64,000 nt of DNA from Bradyrhizobium yuanmingense (GCF_029167105.1 NZ_JARFML010000008.1:1-64000); one strand, 5' to 3'. Numbered from the stretch's first letter, positions 41,719 through 52,059 are shown. Translations and numbers: made by a program. The notes: generated from the sequence alone by a model not told the origin.

Positions 41719-42807
41719 TCAGAATCCATTGCGGAGCAGCGTCTGCAATTCAGTCTTGCTGAGATCGCCGAGTCCCAGCGTCTGGAGCGTTCGGCCGCCG
41801 CGAGCAAAATCTTCTCCGCAGATCGCGCCCCCGATTGACAGGAACCCTTTGGCCAGCGGTGTGTCCACGCCAGCCAGGTCCGCGACGGACACCAGCAGCG
41901 ACAGCCCGAGCCGCAGATCCTCGCGCATGTAGCGGTGCTCTGTCAGCACGATCCGCTCTCGCCAGTCACCGGAATCGGTCAGCCGGTCGTGCGAGCCGCG
42001 GCCATACATCCAGATCTCGCCTTCCCTCGCGTAATGGTGAGCGAGCGGGAAATGTGGTGCGCCGTAGCCGAGTGCCTCGCGCACCGCGATGCGTTCTGCG
42101 TCGAGCGCGTCAGTGACCCGGCGGATCGCGGCCTGCGTGCCTTCCTTGTGAATGTCCCAGCGCTCGAAATGCTCGATCGGCCCTGTGTTCATCACGATCA
42201 ACGGCGGGTGAATGATCGGGCCTGCGTTCATCAGTGCGCCCGACAGCGCGTCTCCGCACGCCTCGATCGCGTCTGGGAAAGCACGTCCGATCACTGCGAG
42301 CGCGTGGGGCGCCTGGTCAAGCGGGAACACGCCGACCGGGAGCCGCTTGGCGCGAATGGTGATCGCGACCTCGAAGGGGCCGTGCTTGCGGGTCAGCCAC
42401 GGAAGCGTGCCCGTTTCGGCAAAGCTGGCTTTGGCATGGTTGCCGGCATCTCGCGCTGCCTGGGCGAAGATCATCGAGCCGAACGTCGCCGGCGGCAGAA
42501 AGACGACCTGACCGTCGCGCAGATGCGGCGCGAGCAGGCGAGCGATATCTGATTGCGCGAAGGCCGGAGCCGGGCACAGGATCAACTCCGTGCCATCGAC
42601 GGCGTCCGCCATGTCGGTCGTGACCAGCGGCAGCTTCACGTCATGACGGCCGTTGTGATCCTTGACCAGGATGCGCGAGCCGGCGGCGCGATGCGCCGCG
42701 ACCTGATCGGCATCGCGGCGCCACAGCCGCACCTCGTGTCCCGACAGTGCAAAATCGCCCGCGGCCGCGAAAGAGCCGTTTCCCCCACCCAGAACTGCGA
42801 TCTTCAA
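41719..42807 (-). CDS. octopine/nopaline dehydrogenase family protein, 362 aa
   Basis: The N-terminus MKIAVLGGGNGSFAAAGDF is the Rossmann dinucleotide site of the opine dehydrogenase family, and the C-terminal domain carries the catalytic-His region HFPLAHHYAREGEIWM. Classical members join or cleave amino acids and keto acids through an imine, with NAD(P)H. In an operon with a CoA ligase and acyl-CoA dehydrogenase the substrate is unclear; an imine or keto intermediate derived from the amino group is one idea. Its start overlaps the ligase stop by 4 bp. Confidence 0.75.
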   Translation of the reverse strand: MKIAVLGGGNGSFAAAGDFALSGHEVRLWRRDADQVAAHRAAGSRILVKDHNGRHDVKLPLVTTDMADAVDGTELILCPAPAFAQSDIARLLAPHLRDGQVVFLPPATFGSMIFAQAARDAGNHAKASFAETGTLPWLTRKHGPFEVAITIRAKRLPVGVFPLDQAPHALAVIGRAFPDAIEACGDALSGALMNAGPIIHPPLIVMNTGPIEHFERWDIHKEGTQAAIRRVTDALDAERIAVREALGYGAPHFPLAHHYAREGEIWMYGRGSHDRLTDSGDWRERIVLTEHRYMREDLRLGLSLLVSVADLAGVDTPLAKGFLSIGGAICGEDFARGGRTLQTLGLGDLSKTELQTLLRNGF

Positions 42808-44339
42808 GATGCTTCTCCTAGCGCCCGTGACTGCGCATCAAGCTGCTTCAGCAGGAAATGCTGGACCTTGCCCAGCGCCGTCCGCGGCAGGTCGTTGACG
42901 AAGACGATCTCGCGCGGAATCTTGTAGCGCGCGAGTTGCGCCTGAAGATGCGCTCTCAATTCGTCCGCCTCGAGCCGGCAGCCGGATCTCGCAATGACAT
43001 AGGCGATCGGTACCTCGTCCCAGCGCGGGTCCGGCCGGCCGATCACGGCGCATTCGCTGACGTCGGGGTGCTCGAGCAGGACGCGCTCGACCTCGGCCGG
43101 GTAGACGTTTTCTCCGCCTGAAATGATCATGTTCTTCTTTCGGTCGCGGACCCAGAAATAGCCGTCGGAATCGCACAAGCCGATATCGCCGGTGCGATAC
43201 CAGCCGTCGTGCAGCGCCTCGCGCGTCGCGGCCTCGTTGCCCCAATATTCGACGAACACGTTGGGACCGCGCACCGCGATTTCGCCCGGCGTGCCCGCGG
43301 GCAGTTCTTCGCCGGCCTGGTCGACCACCTTTGCCTCGCAGCACAGGCCGGCAAGGCCGGTCGATCCCGCGCGCGAAAGATCGCCGCCAAGCCGCGTGTA
43401 GACGGCGATCGGGCAGGTTTCGGTCGAGCCATAGACCTGAAGCACCGGGACATCGCGCGCGACGAAGCGCTCGATCAGGTGTGGCGGTACGATGGTCGAG
43501 CCGGTGGCGATGGCCCTGAGTGAGGAAAGATCAGCGGTCGCCCAGGCAGCATGCTCGCTCACCGCCTGAAGGATCGCAGGAACCATCACCGTGAGTGTCG
43601 GCCGTTCCCCTTCGATAGCCGCAAGCGCGGCGTCCGGCGTGAAGCGCGCATGGACCGTGACGGTCGCGCCCAGCTGCAACGCCGGCGTAGTCTGGATGTT
43701 GAGGCCACCGACGTGAAAGAACGGCAGCACGGTCAGCACGTGGTCGTCGGACGTCATGTTGTGCATATGCTGGCTCATGACGCCGTTCCAGAGCAGCGCC
43801 TCCTGGCGCAGCACCGCGCCCTTTGGTCGCCCCGTCGTGCCGGACGTGTAGACGATGAGCAGCGGGCAGGAGAGATCGGTGTGCGGATTTCGGCTCGTGC
43901 CGTCACCGCGGGCCAGCAAATCTTCGAACGACGTGCCGCGAGGCGGCGTGAAGTCGAGGCCGACGACGGATGCCCCCACCGCGGTCTTCCCCAGCTCGGC
44001 AAGCATTCCGGAAAACGCCTGCTCCAGCACTAGGACCTTGGCACCGGCATCACTGAGAATGAACAGCTGCTCGGCGACGGCCAGTCGCCAGTTCAGAGGC
44101 ACCAGCATCGCGCCGAGCCGTGCGCAGGCGTAAAGCAGAACCAAATAGTCAGGTCGGTTCAGACTTAGAATCGCGACGCGGTCGCCGGGGCCGACGCCGA
44201 GCGCCTGCTTCAAGGCCGTGGCCGTTTGCTCGATGCGTGCGGCGAATGCCGCATAACTCAGCCGCGTCCCTTCGAAGGCAATGGCCGTCTTGTCTGGCGC
44301 GAACGCCGCGTTGCGGTCGATCAGGCTACAGAGGTCCAC
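42804..44339 (-). CDS. AMP-forming acyl/aryl-CoA ligase, 511 aa
   Basis: This is an ANL-superfamily ligase: P-loop YTSGTTGRPKGAVL, YGSTETCPIAVY, hinge WYRTGDIGLCDSDGYFWVRD and the catalytic Lys in LPRTALGKVQHF. It makes an acyl-AMP and then the CoA thioester. The wording is of the general medium/long-chain or aryl-acid branch. As a second ligase besides the one at 54715 it may reactivate a ring-opened acid. It lies 2 bp from the acyl-CoA dehydrogenase gene. Confidence 0.88.
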   Translation of the reverse strand: MDLCSLIDRNAAFAPDKTAIAFEGTRLSYAAFAARIEQTATALKQALGVGPGDRVAILSLNRPDYLVLLYACARLGAMLVPLNWRLAVAEQLFILSDAGAKVLVLEQAFSGMLAELGKTAVGASVVGLDFTPPRGTSFEDLLARGDGTSRNPHTDLSCPLLIVYTSGTTGRPKGAVLRQEALLWNGVMSQHMHNMTSDDHVLTVLPFFHVGGLNIQTTPALQLGATVTVHARFTPDAALAAIEGERPTLTVMVPAILQAVSEHAAWATADLSSLRAIATGSTIVPPHLIERFVARDVPVLQVYGSTETCPIAVYTRLGGDLSRAGSTGLAGLCCEAKVVDQAGEELPAGTPGEIAVRGPNVFVEYWGNEAATREALHDGWYRTGDIGLCDSDGYFWVRDRKKNMIISGGENVYPAEVERVLLEHPDVSECAVIGRPDPRWDEVPIAYVIARSGCRLEADELRAHLQAQLARYKIPREIVFVNDLPRTALGKVQHFLLKQLDAQSRALGEAS

Positions 44340-44341
44340 GG

Positions 44342-45631
44342 TCAGTCGTCCGTTTCACCGGCCTCGTACAGCGCTTCGCGCCCGATCCGGTCGAGGCAGA
44401 GCTCGGCGGTCCAGGGCAGCATCAGCGAGCCGCAGCGGCTGTCCCGATAGATCCGCTCCAGCGGCAGCGAGCGAAGCATGGCCTGACCGCCGCAGGTACG
44501 GATCGCGAGCGCGGCGAGCTCATTGGCGCCCTCCATCACCGAATATTGCGCGGCGTAGGCGCGCAGCACCTGCTCCTTGCTCGGATTGGCGCGCGCCTCG
44601 GTCACGGCCTGGAACCAGATTGCCTTGATCTGCTCCAGCTTGATTTGCATCTGCGCCACCGCGATCTGCTTGGTCGGGTACATCCGCCGCTTGACCGACG
44701 GCATGCCCGGGACCTCGCCGCGCAAGTAACGCACGGTGAAGTCGTAGGCGGCTTGCGCCAGGCCCATATAGGTCGGCGACAGCGTCAGGAACATGTGCGG
44801 CCAGCGCTGAGCTGCCTGGAAATACACGCCGCGCGGCATCAGCGCCGAATCTTCCGGAACGAACACGTCCTTGAACAGCAGCGTTCGCGAAACCGTGCCG
44901 CGCATGCCCAGCGGATCCCAGTCGCCGACGACCGAGACTCCTTCTGATTTGGCTGATATCGCCAGGTAAAGCGTGTTGCGGCGCGACGCCTTCTCGCCTT
45001 GCTCGATCTCGGTGCAAAGCACGCCGTAATAGTCGGCGTGGCCCGAGAGCGATGCAAAGATCTTCTTGCCGTTGACGACCCAGCCGCCTTCGACCGGCTT
45101 TGCTTCCGTGCCGAATGCGACCCCGCCCGCAGCCGCCGCGCCGCCCTCGGAGAAGGGCTGCGAGTAGATCGCTCCGTCTTCGAGGATGCGCTTGTAATGG
45201 ACCGCGCGCCGCCGCTCGTGCTGGGCGCGCGTCTCCGCATCCATATCCAGATCGTCGGCGAGAGGACCCGACCACAGCGTCGAGCAGACATGCATGTTCC
45301 AGGTCAGCGCGGTCGCGCCGCAATAGCGGCCGATCTCGGCTGCCGCGAGTGCATAGGTCTGGTAGTTCGCGCCGAGGCCGCCGTGCCTCTTGGGCACGGC
45401 GATGCCGAGCAGGCCGACGCGATGAAGGTCACGATAATTCTCAGTCGGGAATGTGGCCTCGCGATCATAGGCCGCGGCGCGCGCGGCGAATACGCTCTGG
45501 CCGATTTCGCGGGCGCGCGCAACGATGCCCACCTGCTCGTCGCTCAAGCGGAATGCGACAGGATCGAATATCGGCGCATCCAGCACGACCTTGTTGGTCG
45601 TGCCAATCGCCTTGCTGACTTGCATGGTCAT
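44342..45631 (-). CDS. acyl-CoA dehydrogenase family protein, 429 aa
   Basis: The protein has the three-domain acyl-CoA dehydrogenase layout: FRLSDEQVGIVARAREIGQ at the start, YALAAAEIGRYCGATALTW, FSEGGAAAAGGVAFGTEA in the middle barrel, GDWDPLGMRGTVSRTLLF and the C-terminal helical bundle (SVMEGANELAALAIRTCGGQ). It should introduce a double bond alpha,beta to a CoA thioester with FAD. Two in-frame ATGs (45631, 45625) are possible. It is the second gene of the minus-strand operon. Confidence 0.87.
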   Translation of the reverse strand: MTMQVSKAIGTTNKVVLDAPIFDPVAFRLSDEQVGIVARAREIGQSVFAARAAAYDREATFPTENYRDLHRVGLLGIAVPKRHGGLGANYQTYALAAAEIGRYCGATALTWNMHVCSTLWSGPLADDLDMDAETRAQHERRRAVHYKRILEDGAIYSQPFSEGGAAAAGGVAFGTEAKPVEGGWVVNGKKIFASLSGHADYYGVLCTEIEQGEKASRRNTLYLAISAKSEGVSVVGDWDPLGMRGTVSRTLLFKDVFVPEDSALMPRGVYFQAAQRWPHMFLTLSPTYMGLAQAAYDFTVRYLRGEVPGMPSVKRRMYPTKQIAVAQMQIKLEQIKAIWFQAVTEARANPSKEQVLRAYAAQYSVMEGANELAALAIRTCGGQAMLRSLPLERIYRDSRCGSLMLPWTAELCLDRIGREALYEAGETDD

Positions 45632-45643
45632 CGCGCAGTTACC

Positions 45644-46459
45644 TTAGGCTTTGGTCGCGAGAGAGTTCAGAAACCGGGCGAGAGCTTCGTCGAAGGCCCC
45701 GGGGCGTTCGAGATTGGCGAGATGGCCCACGCCAGGCAGCTCGACATATTCGGCCCCTGGGATATAGGTCGCCGTCTTTGCCATCATCGGCGCAGGCGCA
45801 TTGTTGTCCTTGGAGCCCGACAGCAGCAGCGTGGGGACGGAGATACTTCCAAGCGTGCTGCGCTGATCGAAGCCGATGAGAGCCAGCATCATGGCGCGAT
45901 AGCTGGCCTCGGGTACGCTCCCCATGCATTCGCGGGCAACCTCCATCCCATTCGGATCGGGATCGTCGCCGACGAGCTCCTTCACTAGCGAAGGCGCCAG
46001 CGACTTCATCGTCTCCCCGCGATCGAGCGGTCCCAACCGCGCTGCGATGAACGATTTCTGCCAATCGCCGTCCGCCTTTCCGAACGCAGGGCTGGTCTGC
46101 GCCAGCACGACTGCGCGGGCCAGCTTGGGGGACTGAACCAGCCACTTCTGAACGATCATGCCACCGATGGAATGGCCGACCAGAACAGGCCTGCTGACGC
46201 CGAGTTGCGCGATGAATTGCTGCAGCGCCTCCGCCAGGGCAGCGATACTGACGCTCGCAAGCGGCGCCGATCCTCCATAACCGGGCATATCCCAGGCGAT
46301 CGCGCGGAAGCGGTCGCCGAATGTCGCAAGCTGCCGCCGCCAGGCCCGCGCCGCGCCGCCGATGCCGTGCAGGAAGATCAGCGGTATCGCGTCCGGTTCG
46401 CCCGCGGCTTCGTAGGCGAAGCGTCCGTCCTTTGTTGTCATTGGCACAGGCTGCGACAC
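45644..46459 (-). CDS. alpha/beta-hydrolase, 271 aa
   Basis: The oxyanion region FLHGIGGAARAW, nucleophile elbow GHSIGG with Ser97 and the catalytic His in GVGHLANLERPGAF mark an active alpha/beta-hydrolase of the enol-lactonase/C-C hydrolase/NicD class. It is the first gene of the five-gene minus-strand operon. An operator-like site (46521-46534) lies 62 bp upstream of its start, shared with the divergent dehydrogenase operon. It could hydrolyse a ring or amide in the CoA-dependent anthranilate pathway, or act after the NicX-like enzyme as NicD does. Confidence 0.85.
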   Translation of the reverse strand: MSQPVPMTTKDGRFAYEAAGEPDAIPLIFLHGIGGAARAWRRQLATFGDRFRAIAWDMPGYGGSAPLASVSIAALAEALQQFIAQLGVSRPVLVGHSIGGMIVQKWLVQSPKLARAVVLAQTSPAFGKADGDWQKSFIAARLGPLDRGETMKSLAPSLVKELVGDDPDPNGMEVARECMGSVPEASYRAMMLALIGFDQRSTLGSISVPTLLLSGSKDNNAPAPMMAKTATYIPGAEYVELPGVGHLANLERPGAFDEALARFLNSLATKA

Positions 46460-46520
46460 GCGACGTCCTTCTGCTGGGCCCCTCGATGCTAACAGGCCTT
46501 TCGAGGATGGAAAGCGATAA

Positions 46521-46534
46521 TTTTATACTTAAAG
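46521..46534. promoter_or_regulatory. MarR-type operator, site 1
   Basis: TTTTATACTTAAAG, 10 of 14 positions fitting TTTKAAGCYTAAAA. It lies between the divergent operons at 46459 (minus) and 46653 (plus). Confidence 0.5.
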
Positions 46535-46598
46535 CAATTTTCGGGCCGCCACTCATGCCGCATCATTCGCCGCCCAAGCGCCGCTTTCATTGCAATAA

Positions 46599-46612
46599 CT
46601 TGAAGGTTAAAA
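46599..46612. promoter_or_regulatory. MarR-type operator, site 2
   Basis: CTTGAAGGTTAAAA, 41 bp before the start of the short-chain dehydrogenase gene at 46653. Confidence 0.55.
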
Positions 46613-46652
46613 TATATCGAACACTGGTCACGAGATCCGAGGGAGCCAGCGC

Positions 46653-47414
46653 ATGTCCGGATTGCCGCATTCGCCGCACGCGCTGGTCACCGGTGGTGGG
46701 CGCGGCATCGGCCGAGCGATCGCGTCCGCTCTCGTCGGCGCCGGTGCGACCGTGACCGTGCTTGGCCGGAGCGCGGCGGTTCTCGACGAGGCGGTCAATG
46801 CAGGCGCCGCGCACTTTGCGGCTGTCGCTGACGTTTCGAATGAAGCGTCGCTGAAGGCCGCGATCGCCGCGGCAAGTGCGCGCAAGCCGATCGACATTCT
46901 GGTTGCCAACGCGGGCAGCGCTGAATCGGCGCCGTTCGCGAAATCGGACAGCGCGCTCTTCAGCCGGATGATGGATGTCAATTTCATGGGCGTCGTGCAT
47001 GCCGTCCAGGCCGTGCTGCCGGGCATGAAGGATCGTCCCTACGGCCGCATCGTCGCGATAGCGTCCACCGCAGGCCTCAAGGGCTACGCCTATGTCAGCG
47101 CGTATGCAGCGGCCAAGCACGCCGTCATCGGCCTGGTACGTTCGCTCGCCCTCGAGATGGCCGGAAGCAACGTCACCGTGAATGCGGTGTGTCCCGGCTT
47201 CACCGACACCGATCTGGTCGCCGGCAGTATCGACAATATCATGAAGAAGACAGGCCGAACCCGCGAGCAGGCAATCGCCGAGCTCGCGAAGCACAATCCG
47301 CAAGGGCGCCTGGTGACGCCTCAGGAGGTCGCAGACGCGGTTCTCTGGCTGTGCGGGGAAGGCGCGAGCGCGATCACCGGGCAGGCGATCGCGGTGGCCG
47401 GTGGCGAAGTCTAG
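46653..47414 (+). CDS. short-chain dehydrogenase/reductase, 253 aa
   Basis: Classical [16 protein letters not shown] cofactor motif, NAG in [10 protein letters not shown], catalytic Ser in AIASTAG and YAAAKHA (YxxxK). PGFTDTDLV closes the active site. It oxidises or reduces an alcohol/ketone on a CoA-bound intermediate (inferred from the operon). The enoyl-CoA hydratase gene follows after 43 bp. Transcription is expected to be under the operators at 46521 and 46599. Confidence 0.9.
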   Translation: MSGLPHSPHALVTGGGRGIGRAIASALVGAGATVTVLGRSAAVLDEAVNAGAAHFAAVADVSNEASLKAAIAAASARKPIDILVANAGSAESAPFAKSDSALFSRMMDVNFMGVVHAVQAVLPGMKDRPYGRIVAIASTAGLKGYAYVSAYAAAKHAVIGLVRSLALEMAGSNVTVNAVCPGFTDTDLVAGSIDNIMKKTGRTREQAIAELAKHNPQGRLVTPQEVADAVLWLCGEGASAITGQAIAVAGGEV

Positions 47415-47457
47415 CCTGCCGGGCACAGGCACGGAACAAGAAAGCCAAGGAGATCCC

Positions 47458-48294
47458 ATGAGCAGACCAGCCAATCCCGTCACCTTGCCGCTTGCGGATT
47501 ACTCGCCGCAGCACTTCCTGCTGGCCGTGGTCGACGGCGTTGCGACGGTCACGCTCAACCGCCCCGAACGAAAGAATCCGCTGACGTTCGAGAGCTATCG
47601 GGAACTGACCGACTTCTTCCGCGCCTGCGCCTTCGACGACGCGGTCAAGTCCATTGTCGTCACGGGTGCCGGCGGCAATTTCTCGTCCGGCGGCGACGTG
47701 TTCGAGATCATCGGCCCGCTGGTGAAGATGGACACCAAGGGTCTGACGGCCTTCACGCGCATGACCGGCGACCTCGTCAAGGCGATGCGAGCCTGTCCGC
47801 AGCCGATCGTGGCCGCGGTCGAAGGTATCTGCGCCGGGGCGGGAGCGATCATCGCCATGGCATCGGACATGCGCCTTGCGGCGAGCGGAGCCAAGGTGGC
47901 GTTCCTGTTCAACAAGGTGGGGTTGGCCGGCTGCGACATGGGCGCTTGCGCCATCCTGCCGCGGATCATCGGGCAGTCCCGCGCCTCCGAGCTACTCTAC
48001 ACCGGCCGGTTCATGACCGCGGAAGAAGGCGAGCGTTGGGGATTCTTCAGCCGCATCGTCACGCCGAAGCAGGTGCTGCCCCAGGCGCAGGTTCTGGCCA
48101 AGCAGGTCGCGGAAGGCCCGACCTTCGCCAACACCATGACCAAGCGGATGCTGGCTATGGAATGGGCGATGTCCGTCGAGGAGGCGATCGAGGCAGAGGC
48201 CGTGGCTCAAGCCTTGTGCATGACAACGGCGGATTTCGAGCGCGCCTTCGAGGCTTTCGCCAATAAGGTCAAACCGGTCTTCAGGGGCGACTGA
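47458..48294 (+). CDS. enoyl-CoA hydratase/isomerase family protein, 278 aa
   Basis: ATG 47458 follows AAGGAG by 5 nt. Crotonase-fold motifs are visible: [20 protein letters not shown], oxyanion hole [15 protein letters not shown], and [20 protein letters not shown]. The position of the first catalytic Glu is occupied in the [15 protein letters not shown] helix by Asp/Ala-type residues, so hydratase activity is not assured. It acts on a CoA thioester, possibly hydrating or opening the ring of the dearomatised intermediate. Confidence 0.87.
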   Translation: MSRPANPVTLPLADYSPQHFLLAVVDGVATVTLNRPERKNPLTFESYRELTDFFRACAFDDAVKSIVVTGAGGNFSSGGDVFEIIGPLVKMDTKGLTAFTRMTGDLVKAMRACPQPIVAAVEGICAGAGAIIAMASDMRLAASGAKVAFLFNKVGLAGCDMGACAILPRIIGQSRASELLYTGRFMTAEEGERWGFFSRIVTPKQVLPQAQVLAKQVAEGPTFANTMTKRMLAMEWAMSVEEAIEAEAVAQALCMTTADFERAFEAFANKVKPVFRGD

Positions 48295-48347
48295 GCCGGT
48301 CGCAATTATCTGCAGCCAATCCAGCGAGGGGGACTTGCGGGAGATTA

Positions 48348-48361
48348 TTTTAGGCTTAAAA
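48348..48361. promoter_or_regulatory. MarR-type operator, site 3
   Basis: TTTTAGGCTTAAAA, a near-perfect palindrome, 36 bp before the start of the aminobenzoyl-CoA monooxygenase gene. It is the reverse complement of site 6. Confidence 0.7.
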
Positions 48362-48396
48362 TAGTTTCGTGGCCCGGGTGAAGTGGCGAGGCTCCC

Positions 48397-50748
48397 ATGA
48401 AAGTCGCGATCATCGGTGGCGGACCTGCGGGTCTCTATGCTGCGATCCTGCTCAAGAAGCAGCGTCCGGGCGCGGACATCACGGTCTACGAGCGCAACCG
48501 GGCCGACGACACCTTCGGCTTCGGCGTAGTGTTCTCGGATGCGACGCTCGACAATTTCGAGAAGCACGATCTTCCGAGCTATCGCCGCATCACCCAGGAG
48601 TTCGCCTACTGGGACGACATCGCCGTGCACTTCCGCGGCACCGTGCACCGCGTCGGCGGCAACGGCTTCTGCGGCTGCTCGCGGCAGAAGCTGCTTCTGA
48701 TCCTTCAGGAGCGTGCGCGCGAGCTGGGTGTCACCTTGCATTTCGAGGTCGATATCGACGACGAATCCCGCTTCGCCGACGCCGATCTCGTCCTACTCGC
48801 CGACGGCATCAATAGCCGGTTCCGGGAGAAATACGTCGATCATTTCCAGCCGGAGGTCGACCTCCGCGCCAACAAGTTCGCCTGGATGGGTTCGACCAGG
48901 CCGCTCGATGCCTTCACCTTCATCTTCCAGGAGACGGAGTGGGGGCCGTTCATCGCCCACGCCTATCAGTACGAGGCCGGGCACTCGACCTGGATCTTCG
49001 AGACCGATCCTGAAACGTTCGAGCGCGCGGGGCTGACGTGTCTGGACGAGGCTCAGTCCGCCGCGCGGATGGCCGACATCTTCGGCTGGTTCCTGGGTGG
49101 GCACAGGCTGCTGACGAACCGCTCGATGTGGCGCAACTTCCCGATGATCCGCAGCAAACGCTGGGTCAAGGACAACATGGTGCTGCTCGGCGATGCCAAG
49201 GCGAGCGCACATTTCTCCATCGGCTCAGGCACCAAGCTCGCGATGGAAGACGCCATCGCGCTGGCCGAAGCCATGGAGAAGGCGCCCAGCATCAAGGCCG
49301 CGCTGGAGATTTATGAGCACGGCCGTCGCGAGGAGGTCGAGAAGACGCAGCATGCCGCCGACGTCTCGCTGGTCTGGTTCGAGCATGTCGACCGCTTCTG
49401 GGATTTCGATCCCGTCCAGTTCGCCTTCGGCGTGATGACGCGCTCGAAGGCGATCACCTATGACAATCTGAAGCTCCGCGCGCCGGATTTCGTGGCCGAG
49501 GTCGACAAGTCGTTCGCGAGGCAGGTGCGAAGCAGCGGCTTCGATGTCAACACCGACCGGCCGATGGTGCCGCTGTTCCAGCCGTTCCGCTTGCGCGAGA
49601 TGGAACTTGCCAATCGCACGGTGATGTCGCCGATGTGCATGTATTCGGCCAAAGAGGGCGTGCCGACCGACTTTCACCTCGTGCACTACGGCTCGCGCGC
49701 GATCGGCGGCGCCGGGCTGATCTTCACCGAGATGACCTGCGTCAGCCGCGACGCCCGGATCACGCCCGGCTGCGCCGGCCTGTGGAGCGACGAGCAGGAG
49801 GCCGCCTGGCGTCGCATCGTGGATTTCGTCCACGGCAACTCGGCCGCGAAGATTTGCCTGCAACTGGGGCACGCCGGCCGCAAGGGTGCGACCAAGCTGA
49901 TGTGGGACGGCATGGACCGTCCCTTGGAGCAGGGCGGCTGGGAGGTCGTTTCGGCATCACCGCTGCCCTACTTCCCCGACAGCCAGGTGCCGCGCGAGCT
50001 CGACCGCGCCGGCATGAATGCGGTGAGGGACGCTTTCGTCGCAGCCGCCGAGCGCGGCGAACGCTGCGGCTTCGACATGCTCGAATTGCACTGCGCCCAC
50101 GGCTATCTGCTCGCGAGCTTCATCTCCCCTCTGACCAACACCCGCAACGACGAGTACGGCGGCTCGCTCTCCAACCGTCTGCGGTTCCCGCTCGAGATTT
50201 TCGAGGCGCTGCGCGCGGTCTGGCCGTCGCACAAGCCGATGTCGGTGCGCATTTCCGCGACCGATTGGGCTGACGGCGGCATCACAGGCGATGATGCCGT
50301 CGCCATCGCGCGCGCCTTTGCCGAGGCGGGTGTCGATCTCGTCGACGTCTCGACCGGGCAGACCGTGCGCGATGCGCAGCCGGTCTACGGACGCATGTTC
50401 CAGACGCCCTTCTCCGACCAGGTCCGCAATGAGGCGCGCGTCGCCACGATGTGCGTCGGCAACATCACCACCGCAGACCAGGCCAACACCATTCTGGCCG
50501 CGGGCCGGGCTGATCTCGTCGCTCTCGGCCGTCCCCATCTCGTCGATCCCTTTTTCACCATGAAGGCAGCCGCCTGGTACGGAGCAAACGACGCCTTCTG
50601 TCCCCCGCAATATCTGCCCGGAAAGGACCAGATTTTCCGCAACAGCGTGCGCGATCGGCAGGATCTCGAGGAGCTGAGAATTAAGGCTAAGCCCAAGACC
50701 CGGGCCGAGCTCAAGGCGGAGGCGACAAAGCCGCTTGCGGCGGAGTGA
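48397..50748 (+). CDS. 2-aminobenzoyl-CoA (anthraniloyl-CoA) monooxygenase/reductase, two-domain, 783 aa
   Basis: Residues 1-380 are a class A flavin monooxygenase ([19 protein letters not shown] motif [20 protein letters not shown]), and residues about 388-760 are an old-yellow-enzyme barrel ([50 protein letters not shown]). This fusion and length are those of 2-aminobenzoyl-CoA monooxygenase/reductase of Azoarcus evansii and of annotated salicylyl-CoA 5-hydroxylases. It hydroxylates the ring at C5 and reduces it, dearomatising the CoA thioester. With an anthranilate-type CoA ligase and RidA gene nearby, the anthranilate role is favoured. The operator at 48348 precedes it. Confidence 0.88.
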   Translation: MKVAIIGGGPAGLYAAILLKKQRPGADITVYERNRADDTFGFGVVFSDATLDNFEKHDLPSYRRITQEFAYWDDIAVHFRGTVHRVGGNGFCGCSRQKLLLILQERARELGVTLHFEVDIDDESRFADADLVLLADGINSRFREKYVDHFQPEVDLRANKFAWMGSTRPLDAFTFIFQETEWGPFIAHAYQYEAGHSTWIFETDPETFERAGLTCLDEAQSAARMADIFGWFLGGHRLLTNRSMWRNFPMIRSKRWVKDNMVLLGDAKASAHFSIGSGTKLAMEDAIALAEAMEKAPSIKAALEIYEHGRREEVEKTQHAADVSLVWFEHVDRFWDFDPVQFAFGVMTRSKAITYDNLKLRAPDFVAEVDKSFARQVRSSGFDVNTDRPMVPLFQPFRLREMELANRTVMSPMCMYSAKEGVPTDFHLVHYGSRAIGGAGLIFTEMTCVSRDARITPGCAGLWSDEQEAAWRRIVDFVHGNSAAKICLQLGHAGRKGATKLMWDGMDRPLEQGGWEVVSASPLPYFPDSQVPRELDRAGMNAVRDAFVAAAERGERCGFDMLELHCAHGYLLASFISPLTNTRNDEYGGSLSNRLRFPLEIFEALRAVWPSHKPMSVRISATDWADGGITGDDAVAIARAFAEAGVDLVDVSTGQTVRDAQPVYGRMFQTPFSDQVRNEARVATMCVGNITTADQANTILAAGRADLVALGRPHLVDPFFTMKAAAWYGANDAFCPPQYLPGKDQIFRNSVRDRQDLEELRIKAKPKTRAELKAEATKPLAAE

Positions 50749-50799
50749 CCGCCCGTGCGACGTTAACCCATTGCCTGCGGTTCGAGTGGAGTTAGGGCG

Positions 50800-52050
50800 A
50801 TGAAGGCGATTATCGTCGGTGGCGGTATCGGTGGTCTCACGACGGCTTTGATGTTCCGCTCGCGCGGCCTGGATTGCGAGATCTTCGAGCAGGCCGACAC
50901 CATTCGCGAGCTCGGCGTCGGCATCAACACGCTGCCGCACGCGATGCGGGAGTTGGCCGGGCTCGGCCTGTTGCAGAAGCTCGACGAGGTCGCGATCCGC
51001 ACCGATCAGCTCTACTATCTCAACCGCCATGGCCAGGAGGTCTGGCGCGAAGCTCGCGGCATCGACGCCGGCCATGACGTGCCGCAATTCTCGATCCATC
51101 GCGGCCGGCTTCAGGGCGTCATCCATCGTGCAGTCGAGGAGCGGTTGGGCCGCGAGGCGATCCACACCGGCTGCCGGCTCGGCGCCTTCTCGCAGGACGA
51201 GGGCGGCGTCACCGCTTACTTCTTCGATCGCGCCGGCGCCCATGTCCACACCGCGCGCGGCGATATCCTGATCGGCGCCGACGGCATTCACTCTCGCGTC
51301 CGCGAGACGCTGTTTCCGAACGAAGGGCCGCCGTGCTGGAACGGCCTCATGCTGTGGCGCGGTGCGCGCGACTGGCCGCTGTTTCTCACCGGAAAATCGA
51401 TGATCGTGGCCGGCGGTCTCAATGCCAAGGTGGTGATCTATCCGATCGCGGAAGGATCGAGCCCGGCGAGCCGCCTGACCAATTGGGCGGTGCTGGTCAA
51501 GGTGGGCGAGGGCAACGCGCCGCCGCCGCGGAAGGAAGACTGGTCGCGGCCGGGCCGCCGCGAAGAGCTGATGCCGCACGTGGCGCGCTTCTCGGTGCCC
51601 TATATCGACGTGAAGAGCCTGATCTCGGCAACGCCTGAATTCTACGAGTATCCGACCTGCGATCGTGATCCCTTGCCGTATTGGTCATCGGGCAGGGTCA
51701 CGCTGCTCGGCGATGCCGCGCATCCGATGTATCCTGTGGGGTCGAACGGCGCCTCGCAGGCTATTCTCGACGCGCGCTGTCTTGCTGATGTGCTGATGCG
51801 CGCCGAACACCCGCGTCAGGCTTTGCTCGAATACGAGAAGAAGCGTCTGCCGATGACGGCCGAGATCGTTCGCTCCAACCGGCGCGGCGGGCCGGAGGGC
51901 GTCATTGACGCCGTCGAGCAGCTCGCGCCCGACGGCTTCGACAATGTCGACAACGTCCTGAGCTATTCGCAGCGCGAAGCGATCGTGCGCGGCTATGCCA
52001 CCAAGGCAGGCTTCGCCGCGGTGCCGGGACTCGCGGCGGTGCGCGCCTGA
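50800..52050 (+). CDS. flavin-dependent oxidoreductase (PhzS/salicylate-hydroxylase type), 416 aa
   Basis: Class A FAD monooxygenase: IIVGGGIGGLTTALMFRSRG, DG motif LIGADGIHSRVRETLF and GD motif VTLLGDAAHPMYPVGSNGAS. It resembles the PhzS group acting on carboxylated or hydroxylated aromatics. The gene follows the monooxygenase/reductase gene after 51 bp in the same direction, so it is probably co-transcribed and may hydroxylate a related aminobenzoate or a free acid. The substrate is not known. Confidence 0.87.
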   Translation: MKAIIVGGGIGGLTTALMFRSRGLDCEIFEQADTIRELGVGINTLPHAMRELAGLGLLQKLDEVAIRTDQLYYLNRHGQEVWREARGIDAGHDVPQFSIHRGRLQGVIHRAVEERLGREAIHTGCRLGAFSQDEGGVTAYFFDRAGAHVHTARGDILIGADGIHSRVRETLFPNEGPPCWNGLMLWRGARDWPLFLTGKSMIVAGGLNAKVVIYPIAEGSSPASRLTNWAVLVKVGEGNAPPPRKEDWSRPGRREELMPHVARFSVPYIDVKSLISATPEFYEYPTCDRDPLPYWSSGRVTLLGDAAHPMYPVGSNGASQAILDARCLADVLMRAEHPRQALLEYEKKRLPMTAEIVRSNRRGGPEGVIDAVEQLAPDGFDNVDNVLSYSQREAIVRGYATKAGFAAVPGLAAVRA

Positions 52051-52059
52051 GGCGCGCCG

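Noticed and set aside
49957..51579. 540-codon minus-strand frame over the monooxygenase genes
   Set aside because: Antisense shadow of two flavoprotein genes with clear motifs.
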